Part shown: piece by piece, positions 57,676 to 64,000 of the stretch | Numbering within the stretch: position 1 is the stretch's first letter | Layout: each line of letters starts with the position of its first letter | Origin: Thermoanaerobaculia bacterium | Lineage (GTDB): Bacteria; Acidobacteriota; Thermoanaerobaculia; Multivoradales; J023 | NCBI GenBank assembly: GCA_030431255.1 | Contig: JAUIJL010000002.1 | Location: 248,001 to 312,000 of the forward strand | DNA length: 64,000 nucleotides | Direction: 5' to 3' | Notes under the pieces: model-generated | The model's database searches: none | What the model saw: only the letters and a program-made list of their open reading frames with translations | Told to the model about the DNA's origin: nothing | Position numbers and translations under genes: made by a program

Positions 57676-59199
57676 TTGCGTCGCGATATCTTGCCACTGC
57701 TCGGTCTATTCGCCTTTCTCACGGTTTTTGGTGGCTTCGCCTACTTCAGCCAGAACCCCGACAGTCCGTGGCTGGTGCGAGCCGAGCAATGGCCTTGGGT
57801 CGGAGACACGGTCGGCAAATTCCGCGAAGGATATGGACCTGCTCCAGAGGAGCCCACCTGGAAACCTCCGAAAACCGAGGTGGTGTTGGTTCAGCCAAAC
57901 GGCAGCTCGGGGAAAGGCGCTCAAAGCGGGCGGAGTCTCGGCGGAATTCGCTTGGTCGAGCCTGGGATCGTCCCGGGCTCTTCGTCCGCTCGGTCGACCC
58001 CGTTGGAGTCCGAAACTCTGCCCCTGCCGCGGCCGATCCTCGAGCACCGCTGGTTCTTGCCGGGTCATCTGCTCTACGAGCAAGCCGGTGCCACTTCCCC
58101 TAAAACCCGCTTGACCTCCATGGCTCGGCTGCCGATTTTGACTTGGGAGGAGCCGTGGGCGGAGGTCTTGCTCGCCGCCGAGCCCATGTGGTTGGACACC
58201 AGCCGCCGCCCGAAGATCACCGAGGTCGACCGTGTGGCGATCCACCCCGGACACAAGAAGTGGCTCGATGAACGCTCCAAGGAAAGGATCGCCGCCGCCC
58301 AGGAGCTTCTCGACACCCAGGGGCCTGTCGCCACGATCGGCCGCCACGAGATCTATTCCGACCTACAAGACCCGAGGCTTTTCCGACAGCTGGAGGTCGT
58401 CAACCAGCTCGTTCCCGCGGGCTACTCCGCCCGCTACGGCCGGGTCGCCGCCGGGCCCTACGACTGGGGGATGGTGCTCTTCAGCCGCGAGCAGGACTAC
58501 CGAGCTTTTGCCCGCGAGTCGAAGACCCCGCGACCGGACAAAGCCGGCGGACACGCCGAGCACGGGTTTATCGCCGTATTTCTGGAACGACGATCACTGA
58601 CGGAATTTCTGTGCATCGTCGCCCACGAGCAAAGCCACTTGCTCAACAAGAGAACCTTTTCAGACGAGCTCCCGCCCTGGCTCGAAGAAGGTCTCGCCAC
58701 CGACTTGGGATATGTGTGGGTGGAGGATGTCGCCGCGCAGCTGACCGATCTACAAGGTCGGGAGAGGCTCGAGAAAGTCGTTGGCTGGGAAGCCGGCCTG
58801 GTGCAATTGCACCAATTCATGAAGACTTCGGATCCTCCCGCGCTCGACGTCCTATGGGCCATGGACCGTGACACGTTCTATCAAAACGCCGATTGGACCT
58901 ACCCCTACAGCGCGGCAGTCGTGCGATTTCTGCTCGATGCCGACGACGGCCTCTACGCCGACGGCTTCAGAAGCTTCTTGGCTCGGATCGCGGAGGGTGA
59001 GAAGCCCGATCGGAGCACCCTGCTCCAAGCCCTCGGCTTCGACGGAACCAGCTTGGAACCCAGGCTGCTCGAATGGATCGCCGAGGACACCCTTCGAGCC
59101 AGGAAACGGGTGGAAGATCACCGGGCACAATTCTACCGGGATCGTTGGGCTCTCGAGCAGGAGAAGCTCCGTCAAGAGAAGGCGCGGCAAGACTCCTGA
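57676..59199 (+). CDS. Membrane-anchored gluzincin metallopeptidase-like protein
   Basis: 507 residues from a TTG with GGGAGA upstream. One N-terminal anchor (LPLLGLFAFLTVFGGFAYFS), a Pro/Ser-rich linker, a helical domain, then a zincin site: His317-Glu318-x2-His321 in VAHEQSHLLN with the third ligand Glu338 in LPPWLEEGLA. The gap of 17 residues between second His and Glu fits M1/peptidase-MA-like gluzincins. The C-terminus is a charged coil. It probably acts in the periplasm. It is not clearly part of the lanthipeptide cluster because a terminator and about 145 bases separate them, but an export-linked protease role cannot be excluded. Confidence 0.75.
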   Translation: MRRDILPLLGLFAFLTVFGGFAYFSQNPDSPWLVRAEQWPWVGDTVGKFREGYGPAPEEPTWKPPKTEVVLVQPNGSSGKGAQSGRSLGGIRLVEPGIVPGSSSARSTPLESETLPLPRPILEHRWFLPGHLLYEQAGATSPKTRLTSMARLPILTWEEPWAEVLLAAEPMWLDTSRRPKITEVDRVAIHPGHKKWLDERSKERIAAAQELLDTQGPVATIGRHEIYSDLQDPRLFRQLEVVNQLVPAGYSARYGRVAAGPYDWGMVLFSREQDYRAFARESKTPRPDKAGGHAEHGFIAVFLERRSLTEFLCIVAHEQSHLLNKRTFSDELPPWLEEGLATDLGYVWVEDVAAQLTDLQGRERLEKVVGWEAGLVQLHQFMKTSDPPALDVLWAMDRDTFYQNADWTYPYSAAVVRFLLDADDGLYADGFRSFLARIAEGEKPDRSTLLQALGFDGTSLEPRLLEWIAEDTLRARKRVEDHRAQFYRDRWALEQEKLRQEKARQDS

Positions 59200-59636
59200 G
59201 CACCACTCGAAATGCCAGGCACCAAGTGCCCGGAGCAGGTGCCACGTTGATGTTCAGGCAGGTGCCACGTTGATGTTCAAAGCGCCCGAGGCAGGTGCCA
59301 CGTTGATGTTCAGGCAGGTGCCACGTTGATGTTCAAGGGCCTCCGAGATCGGTGCCACGTTGATGTTCAGGCAGGTGCCACGTTGATGTTCAAGGGCCTC
59401 CGAGATCGGTGCCACGTTGATGTTCAATGCGCCACGTTGATGTTCAAGGGCATCTGTTCAGGCAGGTGCCACGTTGATGTTCAAGGGCATCCGAAATCGG
59501 TGCCACGTTGATGTTCAAGGGCCTCAGGTGGCCCATGTTTACCGGCCACCCTAAAACACCTCCCCAAGAACATTCCCAGCAGATCTGATAGAACTGTGCC
59601 CTGCCAAACCAACGTTTCCAGCCGAAAGGACCTGTC
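59200..59636. repeat. Gene-free region with tenfold GCCACGTTGATGTTCA repeat array
   Basis: The exact 16-mer GCCACGTTGATGTTCA occurs ten times between 59241 and 59517, all on the same strand. Most copies are preceded by GGT. Linkers alternate between a short one (GGCAGGT) and a longer one (AAGGGCCTCCGAGATCGGT), so the array is built of two-copy blocks. A GGCACC-containing sequence like that at 38795 precedes it (59210-59223). No gene is seen; the downstream gene at 59637 has its own ribosome binding site. Confidence 0.92.
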
Positions 59637-61238
59637 TTGAATCCTCATACCGCGGCACCTCCCCCTCCTTCGGCTCCCGCGTCGAAGAGCGACTCGCTTC
59701 ATTCCGCCCCCATCGTCACCGGCGAGGACTACATCGAGAGCCTCCGCGGACGGAACCTACGGGTTCACCTCTTCGGCGAGCGGGTTCCTGAGCCGGTGGA
59801 CCATCCCCTCATCCGTCCATCGATCAACGCCGTTGCCGAGACCTACGAGCTGGCGCTCCGGGAGCCCGAGCTGGCGACCGTGGTCTCGCCCTTGACCGGC
59901 GAGCGGGTCAATCGCTTCCTGCACGTGGCGACCAGTGCCGAGGATTTGGTGCGACAGAATCAGATGCAGCGCAAGCTCGGTCAGCTGACCGGAACGTGTT
60001 TCCAACGCTGCGTGGGCATGGACGCCTTCAACGCTCTCTACTCCGTCACCTTCGAGATCGACGAAGCCCATGACACCCCCTATCATCAACGGTTGAAGGA
60101 CTTTCTCACCGGCGTGCAGCGACGCAATCAAGTAGTCGGCGGCGCCATGACCGACGTCAAGGGGGATCGGTCCAAGGCGCCCCACCAACAAGAAGATCCG
60201 GACTTCTTTGTGCACGTGGTGCGTCGGAACGAGGAAGGGATCTGGATTCGCGGCGCCAAGGCCCATCAGACGGGCTGTCTGAATTCCCATTGGATGGTGG
60301 TCATGCCCACCCTGAGGCTGGTTGCCGGCGACGAGGACTTCGCCATCGTCGGCGCCGTTCCCGTGGACGCCCCGGGCATTACCTACATTTATGGGCGCCA
60401 ATCCTGTGATGCCCGCCATCTTGAAGCTGGAAACCTGGACCAAGGCAATGCCCGCTATTCCGGCCAGGAAGCCATGGTCATCTTTGACGACGTCTTCATT
60501 CCCCACCGGCATGTCTTCATGGACGGCGAGATCGAATTCGCGGCCATGTTGGTGGAGCGTTTCACCTGTTACCACCGACGCAGCTATGTGTGCAAAAGCG
60601 GCGTGGGAGATGTGCTGATCGGTGCGGCCGCCGCCATCGCCGACTACAACGGTGTCGCTCGGGCCTCCCACATTAAAGATAAATTGGTGCAGATGACCCA
60701 CTTGAATGAAACCATTTTCTCCACCGGCATCGCTTCGTCCCATCAAGCAGAGCCCACCCGTTCCGGTTGCTACCTCAACAACGACATGATCGCCAATGTT
60801 TGCAAGCATCACGTCACCCAGATGCCCTACGAGATCGGTCGACTCGCCCAGGACTTGGCCGGTGGTTTGATGGTCACCTTGCCGTCGGAGAAGGACCTCA
60901 ACAGCGACGAAATCGGCGATCTACTGCGCAAATATTTGAAGGGTCGGCCCGGAATTCCCGCCGAGCAGCGGATGAAAATCCTGCGGTTGATCGAGAACAT
61001 GACCCTCGGTCGCAACGCCGTGGGTTATCTGACGGAATCCATGCACGGCGCCGGCTCGCCCCAAGCTCAGCGGATCCAAATCGGCCGTCAGATGGAGCTG
61101 GAGTATAAGAAGCAGCTGGCCGAACGCCTCGCCGGCATCTCCGAGGACCCTCCGGAGCCTGAAGCCGGGGGATATCTCGATCGGGTCTTCGCCACCGGCG
61201 ATGCCGCCAAAAGCAAAACCGGCACGGCCGACAGCTGA
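59637..61238 (+). CDS. 4-hydroxybutyryl-CoA dehydratase-like / HpaB family flavoenzyme
   Basis: 533 residues from a TTG with AAAGGA 7 bases upstream. The fold is that of the 4-hydroxyphenylacetate 3-hydroxylase/AbfD family: [74 protein letters not shown]. It also has Cys121 and Cys125 ([10 protein letters not shown]) and His313 and Cys319 ([15 protein letters not shown]), matching in order and spacing the four [4Fe-4S] ligands of 4-hydroxybutyryl-CoA dehydratase (Cys99, Cys103, His292, Cys299). A dehydratase/isomerase on a CoA ester is therefore more likely than an oxygenase. No CoA-pathway partner genes are in view. Confidence 0.78.
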   Translation: MNPHTAAPPPPSAPASKSDSLHSAPIVTGEDYIESLRGRNLRVHLFGERVPEPVDHPLIRPSINAVAETYELALREPELATVVSPLTGERVNRFLHVATSAEDLVRQNQMQRKLGQLTGTCFQRCVGMDAFNALYSVTFEIDEAHDTPYHQRLKDFLTGVQRRNQVVGGAMTDVKGDRSKAPHQQEDPDFFVHVVRRNEEGIWIRGAKAHQTGCLNSHWMVVMPTLRLVAGDEDFAIVGAVPVDAPGITYIYGRQSCDARHLEAGNLDQGNARYSGQEAMVIFDDVFIPHRHVFMDGEIEFAAMLVERFTCYHRRSYVCKSGVGDVLIGAAAAIADYNGVARASHIKDKLVQMTHLNETIFSTGIASSHQAEPTRSGCYLNNDMIANVCKHHVTQMPYEIGRLAQDLAGGLMVTLPSEKDLNSDEIGDLLRKYLKGRPGIPAEQRMKILRLIENMTLGRNAVGYLTESMHGAGSPQAQRIQIGRQMELEYKKQLAERLAGISEDPPEPEAGGYLDRVFATGDAAKSKTGTADS

Positions 61239-61320
61239 CCTCAGACCCGGGGGATCGCCCCGGGATCACCCCCGGCCTTTTTCACCCATTCCGACGAGAT
61301 CTCCGCTAAGATCCCGGCCC

Positions 61321-62475
61321 ATGAGCACCCCGACGACTCGACCCTCCCGCACCTTCTACTCCTCCGGACCCTGCGCCAAACGTCCCGGTTGGAGCCTTGA
61401 TCAGCTTTCCGACGCCGCCCTCGGGCGTTCCCACCGCAGCAAGCTGGGCAAAGCCAAGCTCGCCGCGGCCATCGACACCACCAAAGCGATGCTCGGCCTT
61501 CCCGACGACTATCGGGTGGGCATCGTGCCCGGCTCCGACACCGGCGCGTTCGAGATGGCCATGTGGTCCCTGCTCGGCGCCCGTGGTGTCGACGTCTTGG
61601 CCTGGGAGTCGTTCAGCAAGGGCTGGGCGACGGATATCACCAAATTCTTGAAGCTCGAAGATGCCCGGGTTTTCGAGGCGCCCTACGGCGAGCTGCCCGA
61701 TCTGACCCAGGTGGACTGCGACCGCGACGTGGTGTTCGCCTGGAACGGCACCACCTCCGGCGTGCGGGTTCCCGACGGCGATTGGATCGCCGACGACCGC
61801 GCCGGTCTGACCCTCTGCGACGCCACCTCGGCGGTCTTCGCCCAATCCTTGCCCTGGACCAAGCTCGATGTGGTCACCTACTCGTGGCAAAAAGTGCTCG
61901 GTGGCGAGGCCGCCCACGGCATGTTGATCCTCAGCCCGCGGGCCGTGGAACGGCTTGAAAGCTACACACCCCCTTGGCCCTTGCCGAAGGTCTTCCGCCT
62001 GACCAAGGGCGGCAAGCTGAGCGAGGGCATCTTCAAGGGCTCCACCATCAACACCCCGAGCATGTTGTGTGTGGAGGACTACCTCGATGCCTTGGCCTGG
62101 GCGGAGTCCCTCGGCGGCCTCGACGCCCTGCACGGACGGGCGGACGCCAACTTGGCCGCCGTCCAGGAATGGGTGGAACGTACGGATTGGGTGGACTTCC
62201 TGGCTGCCGATCCCGCGACCCGATCCAATACCTCCGTCTGCCTACAGATCGTCGCGCCGGCGTTCCTCGCGCTATCCGCCGAGGATCGCGCCGCCACCGC
62301 CAAGAAGATCGTCGCCGCCCTCGACGGCGAAGGCGTGGCCTACGACCTGGGCAGCTATCGCGACGCCCCGCCGGGATTGCGGATTTGGTGCGGCGCCACC
62401 GTCGAGACCGAGGACCTAAAGGCGCTGATGCCGTGGCTCGATTGGGCCTGGGGTCAAACCGGTCTAGGGGGCTGA
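61321..62475 (+). CDS. serC: Phosphoserine aminotransferase
   Basis: 384 residues from the ATG at 61321; an open frame upstream is not supported. Features: [13 protein letters not shown] at the N-terminus, [61 protein letters not shown] and the PLP lysine Lys191 in [11 protein letters not shown], ending [15 protein letters not shown]. This is the SerC subclass found in alphaproteobacteria and methanogens. It converts 3-phosphohydroxypyruvate to phosphoserine in serine synthesis (cytoplasm). serA or serB are not adjacent. Confidence 0.9.
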   Translation: MSTPTTRPSRTFYSSGPCAKRPGWSLDQLSDAALGRSHRSKLGKAKLAAAIDTTKAMLGLPDDYRVGIVPGSDTGAFEMAMWSLLGARGVDVLAWESFSKGWATDITKFLKLEDARVFEAPYGELPDLTQVDCDRDVVFAWNGTTSGVRVPDGDWIADDRAGLTLCDATSAVFAQSLPWTKLDVVTYSWQKVLGGEAAHGMLILSPRAVERLESYTPPWPLPKVFRLTKGGKLSEGIFKGSTINTPSMLCVEDYLDALAWAESLGGLDALHGRADANLAAVQEWVERTDWVDFLAADPATRSNTSVCLQIVAPAFLALSAEDRAATAKKIVAALDGEGVAYDLGSYRDAPPGLRIWCGATVETEDLKALMPWLDWAWGQTGLGG

Positions 62476-62753
62476 GCCGCTCGCTCCGCGGTCCTCTTTT
62501 TTTCTTCGCCCCCCATTCCCTCCACCCAGCCTCGACACGAAACTTCTGCAATGTCCGAGAGGCGGGACGGCCACCCATGGGTGCCGTCCCAACCTTGGGG
62601 TCGCCACCCCCAAAGCGCCTTCTTCGGAACCGGCTCCGCCGGAGATCTTTGTAGCCAACTCGGCGCGATCGGTCAGTCCGCCGGCGCGATCGGCTGTCGG
62701 CGCAGCGCGTTCCTTGCGCATAGACTAGGCATCTCCGACGAGAAAGGAATCCC

Positions 62754-64000
62754 ATGGATCGTTCCAACCCCTACTGTTCCTCGACTCCCGAGATCTCGAT
62801 ATCCGATGACCGAAACTCTCCCTCCAAAGCCCCCAGATTGCTGCCCTGGGTGGGCCTGCTGACGGCCCTTCTCGCCGTCGGCTGCGGCGGCGAATCCGAG
62901 CAGGCAGGAGCGCCGCAAGCCCCGCCTCCCCCCTCGGTCACCGTGGCCGAGCCGGTGGCGAAATCCATCACCGAGTGGGACGAATACACCGGTCGTCTTG
63001 CGGCGGTGAGCTCGGTGGAGGTGCGCGCGCGGGTCAGCGGTTATCTGCAAGAAGTTCACTTCGAAGAAGGGGCGATGGTCGAGAAGGGGGATCTGCTCTA
63101 CGTCGTGGATCCCCGGCCCTACGAAGCCACGTTGGCGGAAACCCGGGCCCAGCTAAGGCGTGCCGAGGTGCGGCTGGAGCTGGCCCGATCCGAGCTCGAC
63201 CGAGCCCAACGGCTCTTCGAGCGACGAGCCATTTCCGAGGAGGAGATGGACGTCCGCACCCAGGAGGAAAAGGAAGCCGCGGCTGGTCTCGAAGCCACCA
63301 AGGCGGCGGTAGAGGCCGCCCAATTGGACGTCGGTTTTACCCGCGTTCGAGCCCCGCTCTCCGGCCGCATTTCCAACACCCGGGTGACCCCCGGCAACTT
63401 GATCCGTGGCGGCACCGCCGACGCCACCTTGCTCACCACCCTGGTGTCCATGGATCCGATCTACTTCTACTTCTCCGCCGACGAGCAGAGCGTGCTGCGC
63501 TACCTCCGCTGGATCGCCGCCGGCACCCGACAAAGCGCACGGGAGCACAATACTTCCGTCTTCCTGCGCTTGGCGGACGAGCAGGACTACAGCCGACGGG
63601 GGCTGATCGATTTCGTCGACAACCGCATCGACCAAGCCACCAGCACCTTGCAAGTCCGGGCGGTCTTCGACAATCCGGGGCAAATGTTGCTGCCCGGCAT
63701 GTTCGGCAAGATCCGGGTCGCCGGTCGGGGGCCCTACGACGGACTGCTGATCCCCGCCGAGGCGGTGGGGGTGGACCAAGCGGATCCGTTTGTTTACGTC
63801 GTGGACGAAAACGACACCGCCCGCCGACGGGTGGTCGAGCTCGGCCCCGAGGCGTACGGTCTGCGGGTGGTGAGAAAGGGTCTGGAGGCCGGAGAGCGAG
63901 TGATCATCGAAGGCATTCAACGGGTGCGACCGGACTCCCCGGTCACACCGGAGACGACCGAGCTGCAGCTCGACGAAAGCCGAAGCTCGGGCGTGATGCC
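62754..64000 (+). CDS. RND efflux periplasmic adaptor subunit (AcrA/MexE-like), partial
   Basis: Open from the ATG at 62754, preceded by GAAAGGAAT, to the right edge (415 residues; C-terminus outside). A lipoprotein signal (LLTALLAVGCGGE) is followed by the adaptor order: beta-barrel start VTVAEPVAKSITEWDEYTGR, lipoyl half VRARVSGYLQEVHFEEGAMV, a coiled-coil hairpin (about 125-205), second lipoyl half FTRVRAPLSGRISNTRVTPG, and the barrel with LPGMFGKIRVAGRG. It should link an inner-membrane RND pump to an outer-membrane channel; those genes would lie to the right. Whether it exports the lanthipeptide is unknown. Confidence 0.88.
   Translation, partial: MDRSNPYCSSTPEISISDDRNSPSKAPRLLPWVGLLTALLAVGCGGESEQAGAPQAPPPPSVTVAEPVAKSITEWDEYTGRLAAVSSVEVRARVSGYLQEVHFEEGAMVEKGDLLYVVDPRPYEATLAETRAQLRRAEVRLELARSELDRAQRLFERRAISEEEMDVRTQEEKEAAAGLEATKAAVEAAQLDVGFTRVRAPLSGRISNTRVTPGNLIRGGTADATLLTTLVSMDPIYFYFSADEQSVLRYLRWIAAGTRQSAREHNTSVFLRLADEQDYSRRGLIDFVDNRIDQATSTLQVRAVFDNPGQMLLPGMFGKIRVAGRGPYDGLLIPAEAVGVDQADPFVYVVDENDTARRRVVELGPEAYGLRVVRKGLEAGERVIIEGIQRVRPDSPVTPETTELQLDESRSSGVM

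Noticed and set aside
59241-59517. Possible CRISPR array
   Set aside because: Linkers are 4-25 bases long and mostly identical to each other, not unique spacers, and no cas gene is present.
59637-61238. Plain 4-hydroxyphenylacetate 3-monooxygenase annotation
   Set aside because: The conserved Cys/Cys/His/Cys ligand set of the dehydratase branch is present, so an oxygenase name would mislead.

Overview
The window looks like a chromosomal segment of a GC-rich, didermic heterotroph, most likely an acidobacterium. The case rests on a PadR regulator paired with a large MacB/FtsX-type orphan permease, many secreted beta-rich proteins sharing two C-terminal modules, a TonB-dependent receptor, and frequent TTG/GTG starts. 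Taxonomy is inferred from gene content only. No rRNA or tRNA gene was recognised.

Layout. 0-7 kb: a SEC-C motif protein (cut by the edge), a membrane sulfatase/LTA-synthase-like enzyme, a secreted repeat protein and a frameshifted relative of other secreted proteins. 7-8 kb: a DUF3820 gene and a truncated REP-associated transposase flanked by inverted REP-like sequences. 8-16.2 kb: a peptidoglycan block with two L,D-transpeptidases, an M23 peptidase, an M15 peptidase and a GT51 glycosyltransferase fused to an AsmA-like region. 16.4-20.8 kb: a phosphoesterase, an esterase and a Calx-beta protein, all exported. 20.9-26.5 kb: PadR/permease pair, a SnoaL-like protein, and a MarR regulator with a cysteine cluster whose palindromic operator appears again before the next secreted protein. 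26.6-34 kb: a heme-type TonB receptor and Kelch-PQQ protein, divergent from an outer-membrane barrel, an FMN-binding protein and a four-helix cytochrome-like protein; the two transcription units start from nearly identical mirrored promoters with palindromic operators. 34-49.7 kb: BNR-repeat protein, a quinone-detoxification-like dioxygenase/hydrolase pair, secreted repeat and beta-helix proteins, an orphan ModA, DUF2239, an ECF sigma operon, an ankyrin-PQQ protein and an amidohydrolase.

49.9-57.5 kb is the most striking region: a class I lanthipeptide cluster with a split dehydratase (two overlapping genes), a precursor whose core has ten tandem Ser-Thr-Cys units, a LanC cyclase with an extra C-terminal domain, a cytoplasmic subtilase, and a second small Cys-rich precursor only 53 residues long. 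No transporter is present inside the cluster. 57.6-64 kb: a membrane gluzincin, a tenfold repeat array, a 4-hydroxybutyryl-CoA-dehydratase-like flavoenzyme, phosphoserine aminotransferase and the start of an RND efflux adaptor.

Short tandem repeats of whole-codon period recur inside at least seven unrelated genes, a habit that may also explain the lanthipeptide ladder.
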